From Pyxidicoccus caerfyrddinensis (lineage in GTDB: Bacteria > Myxococcota > Myxococcia > Myxococcales > Myxococcaceae): DNA of 64,000 bases. This document shows positions 34,600 to 43,713 of this stretch, piece after piece. The position numbers and the translations under genes are program-made. Each line of letters begins with the position of its first letter. Within the stretch, counting starts at the first letter, position 1. The DNA is taken from the NCBI RefSeq assembly GCF_010894405.1, contig NZ_JAAIYA010000011.1, positions 186,001-250,000 on the forward strand. The letters run 5' to 3'. The notes beneath the pieces are model-generated. The model was not told the DNA's origin. It saw only the letters and a program-made list of their open reading frames with translations, and searched no databases.

Positions 34600-34696
34600 C
34601 AGCCTGCGCTGCGGCGGCTATCTGTCAGCCATTGACCCCCAGGTGACAAAGATGACTCGACAGGGCGGGGCAGGCGCGTGCAGCCTTCCGGGCGAA

Positions 34697-35602
34697 ATGC
34701 CGGATTCCCTTCTCGTCGCCGCCCTGGGTGACATCCACGGTCGCTTCCACCGCGTGGAGACGTGGCTGGACGCGCTGGAGCAGGCGCGTGGCCGCCGCGT
34801 GGACGTGGTGCTGGCGGTGGGGGACGTGGAGGCCTTCCGCCGCGCGGACGACCACCGGCGCAAGGCGGCCAAGCGCACCATGCCGGCGGAGTTCGCGGAG
34901 TACGCGGACGGCGTGCGCCGGGTGAAGCGGCCGCTGTACTTCATTGGCGGCAACAACGAGGACTTCGAGGCGCTGCATGACTTGCAGGCCGGCGGCGAGC
35001 TGGCCCCGGGCGTCTGCTACCTGGGGCGCGCGGGCCTGCGCGAGCTGCACGGGCTGCGGGTGGCGTATCTGTCGGGCATCCACGCGCCGCGCTTCATCGA
35101 GCAGCCGCTGAAGCGGCCCACCACGCAGGACACGATGAAGCAGGCCGGCTACTTCCGCACGGCGGAGGTGGAGCAGGTGTCCGGGCTGCGAGACGTGGAC
35201 CTGCTGCTGGTCCACGAGTGGCCGCGAGGCATCGTCCAGCGGGCGCGCGAGGAGAACCCGATGCCGCCGAGGCCGCTGCCCTCGTATTGGATTGGCAATC
35301 CGGTGACGCGGCGACTGGTGGACATGGTGCATCCGCGGTGGGTGCTGTGTGGCCACTCGCACAAGGCCTTCGCGGTGACGCTGGAGGGGCCGGGTCGGCC
35401 GGCCACGCGCATCGCCTGCCTGGACCAGGCGGCCCGGGCGCAGGAGTCCGTCTTCTGGCTGGAGTACCAGGGACGCGAGGCGATGCGCGCGGGCTGGGGC
35501 ACGTCCGGTGACGTGTCGTGGGAGTCCGGTCAGCGGTGGGATTTGTCCTCGCTGCCGCCGCCGCAGGAGGGTGACAGCGAAGGGGCTTCGGCGGAGTACT
35601 GA
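34697..35602 (+). CDS. Dbr1-like metallophosphoesterase (RNA lariat debranching family)
   Basis: A 301-residue calcineurin-like phosphoesterase. Metal-site motifs are GDIHG (Asp12, His14), VGDVEAFR (Asp43), GGNNED (Asn86), LLVHEWPRG (His173) and CGHSH (His220, His222). Beyond these, several stretches follow the eukaryotic debranching enzyme Dbr1 from memory: GD-x-x-A followed by MPAEF...Y, PLYFIGGNNED for P-L-FIGGNHE, LAPGVCYLGRAGL for VAPNIYYLGLAGV, RVAYLSGI, VDLLLVHEWPRGI for IDIFLSHDWPRSI, and VHPRWVLCGHSHKAFA. Two differences stand out: Asp12 where Dbr1 has Cys, and Asn87 where the catalytic His of GNHE is expected. Dbr1 cuts 2'-5' phosphodiester bonds; activity here is inference. Start MPDSLL chosen at 34697; 34643 is possible. 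No partner gene is coupled. Confidence 0.85.
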   Translation: MPDSLLVAALGDIHGRFHRVETWLDALEQARGRRVDVVLAVGDVEAFRRADDHRRKAAKRTMPAEFAEYADGVRRVKRPLYFIGGNNEDFEALHDLQAGGELAPGVCYLGRAGLRELHGLRVAYLSGIHAPRFIEQPLKRPTTQDTMKQAGYFRTAEVEQVSGLRDVDLLLVHEWPRGIVQRAREENPMPPRPLPSYWIGNPVTRRLVDMVHPRWVLCGHSHKAFAVTLEGPGRPATRIACLDQAARAQESVFWLEYQGREAMRAGWGTSGDVSWESGQRWDLSSLPPPQEGDSEGASAEY

Positions 35603-35621
35603 CGCCTCTCGGAGGGCTCGC

Positions 35622-36830
35622 TCAGGGCTGCCCTGGTGCGAGGTGCGTCACGGTGAGCGCGGGCCTGGCGCGAGCCGGGCCCGGCGGTACCGCGAGCGAC
35701 TCGAGTGCGCGCGCCTGCTGACGGACGTTCGCTTCCAGGAAGACGCGCGTGGCATGGGCACAGGCGGCCCAGCCGCGTGAGGTGGCCGCGGACTGGCCCT
35801 CGGGTGCCAGGGCGGGGGCCACGGCGGTGGCGGCGCCGACGCTGGTGAAGTCGAAGTGCCGCAGCCCCGCGACGCGCACGAGCCACCGGTCCGCGCCGCG
35901 CAGCGAGCGCACGAGGTCGAAGTCGGGCACCACCACCGCGTCGCCCTCCTGGTAGAGGTGGAGCAGCGGCACGTGGAGGTCTTCCGGGCGGAAGTCGGTG
36001 AGTCCGGTGAGCCACTCCTTGCCCATGCGGTTGGCGATGCCACCGTCCAGGCTCACGAGGGCCTCTGTCTCCGGGTGTTCCCGCGCGAAGAGGAACGCGG
36101 CGCGAGCCCCGAAGCTGTGCGCCACCAGGGCCACGTGGGAGGCGTCCACGCTCGTGTCCACCTTCATGACCTCGAGCGCGCGCGCAAGCTCCCGGGCCTG
36201 TCCCCGTGCGATGGCGAGGACGTCCTCGTTCTCCGAAGGGGGCGCGAGGTGCGTGGGGAAGGGCGTGGTGGCCACGACGTAGCCGTGGCTCGCGAGGAAC
36301 TCGGCCAGCACCGCCTGGTGGTGCGCGGAGTGGAAGCGGCCCTGCGCCACGAGCACCAGCGGATAGCGGCCCTGGGCCGGAGTGGCTCCGCGCACGGCGG
36401 CGACCTCGGTGCCCAGCCAGGCCGACACGTCCGCCGCGGGCAGTCCCATCCCCGTGACGAGTTGCTGGTAGCGGGCCACGGCGGCCTCGGAGACGGCCGG
36501 GTCCTCCGAGGACTCTGGATGCTGCTCGGAGCCGGTGAGGCCCACGTAGTCGCGGTAGTGCAGGCGTGAGGCGGAGGCTCCGGCGCGCGCGGGATACCAG
36601 ACGGTGAGCTGGAGCGGGTGCGCGTCGGCGGCGTCCTTCCCGGCGGGGAGGGCCCGCACGCGCAGGCCCACGTCATGGGGGCCCATGCGGAGCGGACCCC
36701 AGATCGCGGGGGCGGTGCTCGCGGGGGCCGGTGCCACCAGGGGACGGAAGGTGGGGGCAGGAGGGGTCGCGCTGCAGCCGGACAGGACGGACAGCGCCAG
36801 CAGCCAGGTCCCGAGCGCGCGCGTGCCCAT
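35622..36830 (-). CDS. Alpha/beta-hydrolase lipoprotein, PAF-acetylhydrolase-like
   Basis: A 402-residue lipoprotein: MGTRALGTWLLALSVLSGC ends in a lipobox (Cys19). The catalytic domain has a nucleophile elbow VALVAHSFGARAAFLF (Ser in HSFGA), an acid at LVSLDGGI and a His at GLRHFDFTSVG; the last matches the HxxFxDF region of platelet-activating-factor acetylhydrolases. These hydrolyse short sn-2 acyl esters of phospholipids; the true substrate may be any small ester. Its start codon shares one base with the stop of the upstream PAP2 gene, so the two are translationally coupled. Probably periplasmic or surface exposed. Confidence 0.85.
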   Translation of the reverse strand: MGTRALGTWLLALSVLSGCSATPPAPTFRPLVAPAPASTAPAIWGPLRMGPHDVGLRVRALPAGKDAADAHPLQLTVWYPARAGASASRLHYRDYVGLTGSEQHPESSEDPAVSEAAVARYQQLVTGMGLPAADVSAWLGTEVAAVRGATPAQGRYPLVLVAQGRFHSAHHQAVLAEFLASHGYVVATTPFPTHLAPPSENEDVLAIARGQARELARALEVMKVDTSVDASHVALVAHSFGARAAFLFAREHPETEALVSLDGGIANRMGKEWLTGLTDFRPEDLHVPLLHLYQEGDAVVVPDFDLVRSLRGADRWLVRVAGLRHFDFTSVGAATAVAPALAPEGQSAATSRGWAACAHATRVFLEANVRQQARALESLAVPPGPARARPALTVTHLAPGQP

Positions 36831-37753
36831 CAGAAGGTGCCCGAGATTCCCGCCATGTGCGCGCCGGCCATGGGCATCATCCGCACGGTGCCCGGACGGT
36901 CCGGGCCCGTGGTGGCTCCGGTGCGTTTGTGCAGCAGGAGAGGGACGGCCACGCCGAACGCCGAGCCCATCACGGCGCCGGTGACGACATCGGTGAGGTA
37001 GTGCTTGTCGGCGCCCATGCGCAGCAGGCCCACGGAGGTGGCGAGCGGCAGGCCCACGGCCCAGATCCAGCCCTGGTGCTCATAGCCGCGCATCGCGGCC
37101 ACGGTGCCCGCGGACACGACCATGGAGAACATGAGGTTGGTGTGGCCGCTGTAGAAGGAGAGGTTGTTGTCGCTGGGGTGGGCGGTGAGGCCCTTCTGGT
37201 CTTCGGGGAGCTGGTGCACGAAGGGGCGCTCGCGGCCGACGATGAACTTCACCGTCTGGTTGGCCACGGACGCGAGCACGGCGCTCTGGAGGATGATGGT
37301 GGCGTCCTCGGCGAAGAAGCGATTGGGCATGCCGGAGCCGCGGCCCACGGCGTACTGGACGCCGAGGATGCTGGCGGGCACCACGGCGAAGCCGAGGACG
37401 TTGCTCCAGGTGTCGGCGCGCTTGCGGGACTGCTCCGTCTCACCCGCGAGCCCTCGGCCCCAGCGGTCCAGGCGGTTGAGGGTGTCGGTGCCGTCGGGAG
37501 CGCGGTCGCACCAGCGGCACTGCGCGGGGGCGAGGTCGTCCTTGAAGAGGGCCTCGCTGGAAATCCACAGCGCGGCAGCGGTGCCGGTGATGAGGCCGTC
37601 CCGCTTCCAGTCGAAGCGGAGCTCGTGGAGCGTGGGCTGTTTCGAGTCCTCCTGCGCGGAGGCGGGCGACAGGGGTGCGAGGGCCAGCAGGAAGGCCAAC
37701 ACGACGGCGGTGGGAGCAGGGCGCACGGAGCCGAGCATAGGGGGCTCCCGCAT
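36830..37753 (-). CDS. PAP2-family phosphatase, exported
   Basis: A 307-residue protein with a signal peptide (VVLAFLLALAPLSPASAQ). The three PAP2 phosphatase motifs are present: KFIVGRERP (KxxxxxxRP), FYSGHTNLMF (SGH) and GADKHYLTDVVTG, the last with an Ala-Asp start where SRxxxxxHxxxD is usual (catalytic His and Asp retained). PAP2 enzymes dephosphorylate phosphatidate, diacylglycerol pyrophosphate or undecaprenyl pyrophosphate at the outer face of the inner membrane. It is coupled to the esterase lipoprotein downstream, which suggests a lipid-processing pair. Start at 37753 or 37738; either keeps the signal peptide. Confidence 0.87.
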   Translation of the reverse strand: MREPPMLGSVRPAPTAVVLAFLLALAPLSPASAQEDSKQPTLHELRFDWKRDGLITGTAAALWISSEALFKDDLAPAQCRWCDRAPDGTDTLNRLDRWGRGLAGETEQSRKRADTWSNVLGFAVVPASILGVQYAVGRGSGMPNRFFAEDATIILQSAVLASVANQTVKFIVGRERPFVHQLPEDQKGLTAHPSDNNLSFYSGHTNLMFSMVVSAGTVAAMRGYEHQGWIWAVGLPLATSVGLLRMGADKHYLTDVVTGAVMGSAFGVAVPLLLHKRTGATTGPDRPGTVRMMPMAGAHMAGISGTF

Positions 37754-37942
37754 CACCGTTCCACCTCCCGACGGCCCATACCTCCGTGAAATTGAGGCCG
37801 GTGGCGCCGGTGCTCGCGCCACACTCTCTCGTGAGCCCTTCTGCCTGCCCGCTCGCTGGACTCCGCCGACCCGCCGCGTCAGCGCCGGGGCTCGGTGAAC
37901 GCCCTGGCGGTGGATGGCCTAGAGTCGCGGGGCGAACACGCC

Positions 37943-39418
37943 ATGACGACTTCCTTCGCCACCCGGTTCCCGCTCAAGGTCCGCCTCGCGCTGCACGGAG
38001 GCACGCTCCTGGTGGGCGCGTTCACGTACCTCTACGCGCGGCTCGTCTGCACGTATATCTGTTCGCTGTCGCCTCCCGTGCTGTTGAGCACCGTGCTCGG
38101 GCTCTCCGGCGTCCACATGCTCCTTCGGGAGGCGGTGTTCCGGTTCGCACCCGAGCCAGACGCGAGCCGCACTCCGGCTCGCCATGCCTATCTGCTCTCG
38201 GTCGGCACCTGGGTGGTGATGGGCTTCGCGGCCTTCACGCTGCACCTCTTGCTCTACCGGGACTTCCCATTCTTCAGTCACGTGAAGCTCGCCGTCGGGT
38301 ACTGGCTGCTCGGCGGCGGCATCGTCGCCCAGGTGGAGTACCTCCTCTTCGAGCAGCTCCACCCCTCCACGTCCTCACCCGTGGCGCAGCTGCGCGAGCG
38401 CCTGGGCCACCGGCTCATGGAGGGCTACGTCGTCTTCACCACCATCCCTGTGCTGGTGCTGATGCTCGTCCTGGTGCGCATGGTGGGTGAGTTCCACGGC
38501 TCCCGGCAGACCCTGATGGAAGCCTCGATCCTCGCGGTCCTCATCACCGCGGCCGCACTCGTCGCGGCCATGGCCTATGGCACCAGCCTGCGGCGGGACT
38601 CGGAGAAACTGCTGGAGGCGGTGCGCCGCGTCGGCAGCGGAGACCTCCATCCCGCCGCGTCCACGAGCCGCCCGGACGAATTGGGGCTCATCGCCCTGGG
38701 CATCAACGACATGGCCGACGGGCTCCGCCTCCGTGAGCGCATCCGTGAAGCCTTCGGCCGCTTCGTCTCACCGCAGGTGGCCAACGAGTTCATCGAGAAC
38801 TACGCGCGCCCGGGACGCACCGCCGAGCTGGGAGGACGCCGACGCGACATGGTCCTCCTCTTCAGCGACCTGCGCGACTTCACCCCGCTGTCCGAGTCGC
38901 TCTCCCCCGAGGACCTCATCGAGGTGCTCAACGGCTACTTCGGGGAGATGGTCGCCGCCATCCAGAAGCACGGCGGTATGGTGGACAAGTTCATCGGCGA
39001 CGCGGTGCTCGCGGTCTTCGGTCTCACCGAGGGCACGGACAATCCGGCCGCCGCCGCCGTGGCCGCCGCGCGGGAGATGCAGCAGCGCCTGAAGGACTAC
39101 AACACCCGGCTCGCCGGACGCGGGCTGCACCTCCAGGCGGGCATCGGCGTGCACGCGGGCGAGGTCGTCGCGGGCTACCTCGGCTGCGCGGAGCGGCTGG
39201 AGTTCACCGTCATCGGTCACGCCGTCAACGTCGCCGCCCGCATCGAGAGCCGTGCCCGCGAACCACTGCCTTCGCTCCTCTTCAGTGACGAGGTGGCCCG
39301 CCGCGTCGCGGGGAGGCTCGACGTCCGCGAGGTGGAGTCCGTCACCCTCAAGGGCGTCGCGGAGCCGATGCGCCTCTTCACGTTGGCGCGCGGGGCCGAA
39401 GACAGCCAGGCCGCGTAG
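37943..39418 (+). CDS. Membrane-bound class III adenylate/guanylate cyclase
   Basis: A 491-residue protein. Six or so hydrophobic helices occupy the first 220 residues, then a HAMP-like linker (SLRRDSEKLLEAVRRVGSGD) and a class III cyclase domain from about 290. Catalytic residues are visible: metal Asps in LLFSDLRDF and FIGDAVLAVF, the Lys just before FIGD, and Asn/Arg in TVIGHAVNVAARI. It should make cAMP (or cGMP) from the triphosphate in response to a membrane or HAMP-transmitted signal. ATG at 37943 starts the first amphipathic segment. It ends 13 bases from the convergent SMP-30-like gene. Confidence 0.9.
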   Translation: MTTSFATRFPLKVRLALHGGTLLVGAFTYLYARLVCTYICSLSPPVLLSTVLGLSGVHMLLREAVFRFAPEPDASRTPARHAYLLSVGTWVVMGFAAFTLHLLLYRDFPFFSHVKLAVGYWLLGGGIVAQVEYLLFEQLHPSTSSPVAQLRERLGHRLMEGYVVFTTIPVLVLMLVLVRMVGEFHGSRQTLMEASILAVLITAAALVAAMAYGTSLRRDSEKLLEAVRRVGSGDLHPAASTSRPDELGLIALGINDMADGLRLRERIREAFGRFVSPQVANEFIENYARPGRTAELGGRRRDMVLLFSDLRDFTPLSESLSPEDLIEVLNGYFGEMVAAIQKHGGMVDKFIGDAVLAVFGLTEGTDNPAAAAVAAAREMQQRLKDYNTRLAGRGLHLQAGIGVHAGEVVAGYLGCAERLEFTVIGHAVNVAARIESRAREPLPSLLFSDEVARRVAGRLDVREVESVTLKGVAEPMRLFTLARGAEDSQAA

Positions 39419-39431
39419 GCACGGACACCGC

Positions 39432-40430
39432 TCAGTTCTGGGTGGACAGCGCCGTCACCCAGAACGCGTCCGGCACCTTCGCCGCCGCTCCCTTCAGGAG
39501 CCGGTCGCGCAGCCGGGCCTCGGTGACCCAGACGCGGCCATTCGCTTCCACCGTGAGGTTGACGGGGGACTCCATTCCGGAGGCCAGCACCTCGATGCGC
39601 CTCGGACCCGCGGCTTTCCCGAGCACCTCGATGCGGACCACGCGTCCATCGCCGCTCTGGGACGCGCCCTCCAACACGAGCAGGCGGCCATCCGGTGCGA
39701 AGCGCATCCCATCCGGATTCTCCAACCTGCGCGGCAATTCCACCTCGCTCACGGAGGGAGTCGCTCCCGCCGCACCCGGGCGCACGAGGAAGAGCCGGCC
39801 GGGCCCAAACGTGTTGATGGCGAGCGTCTTCCCGTCCTGAGCCAGGGCGATTCCCGCGGGCCCGATGCCGGAGAGCCCCGTGGCCTTCGACGCGAAGCGC
39901 GCGTCGGACACGTACGTCTCCAGACGCTCACCGCCGGGCCTCAGGTAGAGGACCGCGGCCCGCGTGCTGTCCGTCACGTACAGCCCGCCATCCGGTGCGA
40001 CGGTGATGTCATTGCCCAGGCCTCCCTCGGGCACGGGGATGATGCGTCGTACCTCGCCGGTACGTGCATCCACCGCGAAGAGCCGGTGCGCACGCCTCCC
40101 CAGGGAGTCATCCGGGCGCATCAGCCCCATGACGTCGGGAGAGGTCCCCCACAGCAGGCCGCGCGGTGCATCCAGTCGCAGGCTCGTCACGGCGAAGACC
40201 TCCTCGGATCCGGGGAACAGCACCGTCCACCCACCTCCCGGAGCCCGTCGCAGGATGCGCCCGCTCGACACCGAGCCGACGTAGAGCGTCCCGTCCTCCG
40301 AGTGGGCGATGCCGTTGGGGTATGCGAAGCCTTCGGGGAGGGACAGCCGCTCGCGGCTCGGGGGTACGCCTTCGGGTGTGGCAGTGAGGAGGGTTGCGGC
40401 GAGGGCGGCAACGAGGTGAAGGCAGGTCAT
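39432..40430 (-). CDS. Exported SMP-30/gluconolactonase-like beta-propeller protein
   Basis: A 332-residue protein with an N-terminal signal (MTCLHLVAALAATLLTATPE). The remainder is a six-bladed propeller of the SMP-30/strictosidine-synthase class, with recurring (A/P)NGIAHSEDGTLYVGSV, NDITVAPDGGLYVTDS, GIALAQDGKTLAINT and PDGMRFAPDGRLLVLEG blades, including the Asn-Asp metal ligands. Possible activities are lactone hydrolysis or simply binding. It is divergent from the LysR gene at 40578 with a 147-base gap, the usual layout for a LysR regulator controlling its neighbour. Confidence 0.84.
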   Translation of the reverse strand: MTCLHLVAALAATLLTATPEGVPPSRERLSLPEGFAYPNGIAHSEDGTLYVGSVSSGRILRRAPGGGWTVLFPGSEEVFAVTSLRLDAPRGLLWGTSPDVMGLMRPDDSLGRRAHRLFAVDARTGEVRRIIPVPEGGLGNDITVAPDGGLYVTDSTRAAVLYLRPGGERLETYVSDARFASKATGLSGIGPAGIALAQDGKTLAINTFGPGRLFLVRPGAAGATPSVSEVELPRRLENPDGMRFAPDGRLLVLEGASQSGDGRVVRIEVLGKAAGPRRIEVLASGMESPVNLTVEANGRVWVTEARLRDRLLKGAAAKVPDAFWVTALSTQN

Positions 40431-40577
40431 GGCGGGCCTCGAGGGGACGTGAGGGCCATCGACGGGCCCCCGTGCTTCCAGTGCGTGCCATGCACCAGTA
40501 GCTCACGGCGCGTGTCCCATCATCGGGGGATGCCGCACTACACTCGTGCACGGCACGCAACAATGTGGAGGCGTGGG

Positions 40578-41522
40578 ATGGAGCGCGCGGCACTGAGGGA
40601 CCGGCTGGAGGACATGCTCAGCTTCACGGCGGTGGCGCGGGCCTTGAGCTTCGCGGATGCGGCACGGGAGCTCGGCATCAGCGCCTCCGCGTTGAGCCGG
40701 CGCATCGCGAGACTGGAGGACGCGCTGGGCACCGCGCTCCTGCGGCGCACCACGCGCCACGTGTCGCTGACGGAGGCTGGGACGCTGTACCTGGAGCGGT
40801 GCGGCGACGTGCTAACCCGTGTGGAGGACGCGGAGGCGCTCGTCTCGGGCCTGGCGGGTGAGCCCCGGGGACGGCTGCGGGTGGCCGTGCCCAACCTGTT
40901 CGGCCAGCTCCAGGTGGCGCCGCTGCTGCCGGACTTCCTGCGCCGCTACCCGCGCATCGGACTGGAGCTCTCGTTCATGGACCGCTACGTGGACCTCGTG
41001 CAGGAGGGCTTCGACGTGGCCATCCGCATCGGCGCGCTCACGGATTCCAGCCTCGTCGTGCGCCGGCTCGCGACGAACCACCGCATCCTCTGCGCGGCCC
41101 CCTCCTACCTCCGGGGCCGCCGGCCGCTGGCGAAGCCCGAGGACCTCGTCCACCATCCCTGCCTCTTCTTCAGCCCGCTCGCGGACGGGCAGGTGTGGAA
41201 CCTCCACCGGGGAGAGGAGCAGGCGGCGGCGAAGGGCCGTCCGGTGCTCGTCGCGGACAACGCCGAGGCGCTGCGACTGGCGGCGGTGGCGGGCTGTGGC
41301 GTCACCATGCTCGCCACGTTCCTCATCGCGGAGGACCTGCGCGCCGGGCGGCTCGTGCGGGTGCTGGAGGGCTGGTCGGTGCCAGACACCGGTATCTTCG
41401 CGGTGCACCCGCCGGGGCGGCTGGTTCCGTCGAAGGTGAAGGCCTTCGTCTCCTTCCTCGCGGAGCGGTACGCGGGCATGCCTCCGTGGGAGCGGGTGGG
41501 TTCGCGTCGCTCGGGGGCGTGA
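40578..41522 (+). CDS. LysR-family transcriptional regulator
   Basis: A 314-residue LysR regulator. The N-terminal winged helix-turn-helix (LSFTAVARALSFADAARELGISASALSRRIARLEDALG) is textbook; the C-terminal periplasmic-binding-like domain (GRLRVAVPNLFGQLQVAPLL and onward) binds a small inducer. The start at 40578 follows GGAGG (40567-40571) by six bases; a longer version from 40563 would bury that site. It is divergent from the SMP-30-like gene, its most likely target, and 42 bases before a GNAT gene. Resembles the CrgA/aromatic-metabolism branch, but the inducer cannot be named. Confidence 0.92.
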   Translation: MERAALRDRLEDMLSFTAVARALSFADAARELGISASALSRRIARLEDALGTALLRRTTRHVSLTEAGTLYLERCGDVLTRVEDAEALVSGLAGEPRGRLRVAVPNLFGQLQVAPLLPDFLRRYPRIGLELSFMDRYVDLVQEGFDVAIRIGALTDSSLVVRRLATNHRILCAAPSYLRGRRPLAKPEDLVHHPCLFFSPLADGQVWNLHRGEEQAAAKGRPVLVADNAEALRLAAVAGCGVTMLATFLIAEDLRAGRLVRVLEGWSVPDTGIFAVHPPGRLVPSKVKAFVSFLAERYAGMPPWERVGSRRSGA

Positions 41523-41564
41523 GGATTTGCTAGACAACGGCAGCCTCACGCCTGGAAGGACTTC

Positions 41565-42374
41565 ATGGAACTCAGCCTCGCTTCGGACCTCTCGCCGCGC
41601 GCGCTCTCCACGCTCTTCGCCCGCTCCTTCGAGGGCTACTTCGTCACCGTCCCCGACGCACCCGTGCTGTTCGACGCGCGCGTGCGGACCGAGCACATCT
41701 CCCTGGCGGACAGCCGCGTCGCACGGGTGGACGGCGAGCCGGTGGGGCTGGTGCTGATGGCCCGGCGGGGAAGGGTGAGCCGCGTCGCCGGCATGGGCAT
41801 CGTGCCGTCGCACCGCAATCGCAAGCTGGGCGCGTCCATGCTGCTGCCGCTGCTGGAGGAGGCCCGTACGCGCGGAGATACGCGCATGGTGCTGGAGGTC
41901 ATCGAACAGAACGCCCCCGCAGTGAAGCTCTACGAGCGCCTGGGCTTCCAGCGCGTGCGCCGGCTGGTGGGCTTCGTGGGGATGCCATCACCGGAGCCGG
42001 CCGCCCTGGAGGAGGTGGAGCCCCTGGCCTGCGCGCGACTGCTTCCCGACGACCTGCCCTGGCAGATGGCTCCGTCCACGGTGGCGGGGCTCGCGCTTCC
42101 CGCGCGGGCGTTCCGGCTCGGGCCGGCGGTGGCGGTGCTCGGGGATGTCTCCGCGCCCACGCTCGCGCTGCGTGCCATCGCCGTGGAGCCGGAAGCGCGG
42201 GGGAAGGGCTTCGGACGCAGGCTGCTCCGCGCGCTGGCGGCGGCGTGGCCGGGCAAGCCCATCGCGGCGAGCGCCATCGTCCCGGAAGGACTGTGCGACC
42301 GCTTCTTCCTCGGCGCGGGGTTCTCGCATCCGGCGCTCTCGCAGCTGGAGCTCGTCCATCGCCTCACGCCGTAG
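41565..42374 (+). CDS. Tandem GNAT-family acetyltransferase
   Basis: A 269-residue protein with two GNAT units. The first has acetyl-CoA motif GIVPSHRNRKLGASML and the family's VKLYERLGF; the second has IAVEPEARGKGFGRRLLRAL and FFLGAGFSHP. Tandem GNATs often have one catalytic and one structural unit; here both motifs look usable. Transfers acetyl from acetyl-CoA to an amine, substrate unknown. GGAAGGAC precedes the ATG. It follows the LysR gene by 42 bases and precedes a second GNAT gene by 36, so the three may be one transcript. Confidence 0.87.
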   Translation: MELSLASDLSPRALSTLFARSFEGYFVTVPDAPVLFDARVRTEHISLADSRVARVDGEPVGLVLMARRGRVSRVAGMGIVPSHRNRKLGASMLLPLLEEARTRGDTRMVLEVIEQNAPAVKLYERLGFQRVRRLVGFVGMPSPEPAALEEVEPLACARLLPDDLPWQMAPSTVAGLALPARAFRLGPAVAVLGDVSAPTLALRAIAVEPEARGKGFGRRLLRALAAAWPGKPIAASAIVPEGLCDRFFLGAGFSHPALSQLELVHRLTP

Positions 42375-42410
42375 CGCGGGCACGACATCGTCCTGTTACG
42401 GTGCGCGGCC

Positions 42411-43199
42411 ATGAACCTCATCGAACGACTGCAGGAGTCGATGCGCCAGGCCGCGAGGGAGCGCTACACCTGCGTCCCCGTCCCGCCCTTCACCGCCTAC
42501 TTCCATCCGTTCGACGCGATGGTCTACCTGAACTACGTCATCCCCGACGGGCCGGTGACGGGAGACACGCGCGAAGCCCTGCGGAAGCTCCGCTCGGAGT
42601 TCGGGGCGCGTCAGCGCGTGCCCCGCTTCGAATACGTCGACGCACTCGCCCCCGAATTGGCCGGCATGCTGCGCGACGCCGGCTACCGCCAGGAGGCCGA
42701 GGCCCGGTTGATGGTCTGCACGCGCGACACCTATGTCCCGTTCAAGGGGCCGGAGGGGCTCTCGCTCACGGTGCTCTCGCCGGACTCGCCTCGCGAGGAC
42801 GTCCGCGACTTCTGCGTCACCACGCGCCTGGGCTTCAACCCGGAGGAGACGGTGACGGTGAGCGACGAGGAGGTCTCGAAGACGCTCGCGGACCTGAAGG
42901 ATGGCCGTGCGGTCCTCGCGAGGATGGACGGGCGCCCGGTGGCGGGCGGGCTGTTCTCCTCACCCCATGAGGGCACTTCCGAGCTCGCGGGCGTCGCGAC
43001 GCTCCAGGAGTGGCGGGGGCGCGGCATCGGCGCGGCGCTCGTGTCGCGCGCGACCGAAGAGGCCTTCTCGCGAGGCGTGGAGGTGCTGTTCCTGAGCACC
43101 ATCACCGAGGAGGCCGGCCGCCTCTACGAGCGCGTCGGCTTCCGGTTCCTCACGCGGATGCTGTTCTACGTCGACGCCGCGGCGCCCGCCCACGGCTGA
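42411..43199 (+). CDS. GNAT-family acetyltransferase
   Basis: A 262-residue protein. The catalytic GNAT domain is C-terminal: AGVATLQEWRGRGIGAALVSRAT is motif A with the (R/Q)xxGxG loop, and EEAGRLYERVGFRFLTRM is motif B. The N-terminal 130 residues (YFHPFDAMVYLNYVIPDGPV and PRFEYVDALAPELAGMLRDAG) form a second, degenerate unit without a recognisable acetyl-CoA loop, as in other two-lobed members. Substrate unknown. It follows the tandem GNAT gene on the same strand by 36 bases but the two are too dissimilar to be a recent duplication. Confidence 0.87.
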   Translation: MNLIERLQESMRQAARERYTCVPVPPFTAYFHPFDAMVYLNYVIPDGPVTGDTREALRKLRSEFGARQRVPRFEYVDALAPELAGMLRDAGYRQEAEARLMVCTRDTYVPFKGPEGLSLTVLSPDSPREDVRDFCVTTRLGFNPEETVTVSDEEVSKTLADLKDGRAVLARMDGRPVAGGLFSSPHEGTSELAGVATLQEWRGRGIGAALVSRATEEAFSRGVEVLFLSTITEEAGRLYERVGFRFLTRMLFYVDAAAPAHG

Positions 43200-43344
43200 G
43201 CCCCGCCCGAACGCCACCGCGTCCGTCCATGCCGCGGCGGCGTGCGCCCCTGGTCGCTCCGCACCCAGGGGGGCCTCCCTTCCGCCGCACGGCACGGTGC
43301 TGTCATTGTTCGCTCCAGTCCGGCGACACGGGAGAGCAACGACA

Positions 43345-43707
43345 ATGGCGGGTTCGAGCTTCAAGGTGACGAGCAAGGTGCGCCTACGGCACATCCAGGC
43401 GCTGCGGGCCGCGGGTGCGGACGTCGAGGTCCACTTCGACGGCTCCCACCTGGCGGCGGTGAAGCCGCCGCACTTCGAGGTGGGCGTCATCATCGCCCGT
43501 GAGAGACTGGAGGACGTGGACTCGGGCATCGCCCAGATGTTCGGCTTCTTCACCCGGGAGGTGAACCTCACCAACCGCGTGAAGTATGAGGTCGCCAACT
43601 ACGACGAAGACCTCATCGACCGCTCGAACTACGGCTATGCGATTCGGGCCGACCTCGACACGCTGGCCAATGGCGGCGTCGGCAACTTCATCCAGAACGT
43701 CCTCTGA
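43345..43707 (+). CDS. Small protein of unknown function
   Basis: A 120-residue protein I do not recognise. It has no signal peptide or membrane segment, no Cys, and an alpha/beta look: a basic N terminus (VTSKVRLRHIQALRAAGADVEVHF), a strand-rich middle (HFEVGVIIARERLEDV) and an acidic, Asn/Tyr-containing end (YEVANYDEDLIDRSNYGYAI). GGAGAG (43331-43336) sets the ATG at 43345. Codon use is normal for the window. It stands between the GNAT genes and the AddB-like gene and is followed by a small hairpin. Confidence 0.75.
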   Translation: MAGSSFKVTSKVRLRHIQALRAAGADVEVHFDGSHLAAVKPPHFEVGVIIARERLEDVDSGIAQMFGFFTREVNLTNRVKYEVANYDEDLIDRSNYGYAIRADLDTLANGGVGNFIQNVL

Positions 43708-43713
43708 GAAGTC

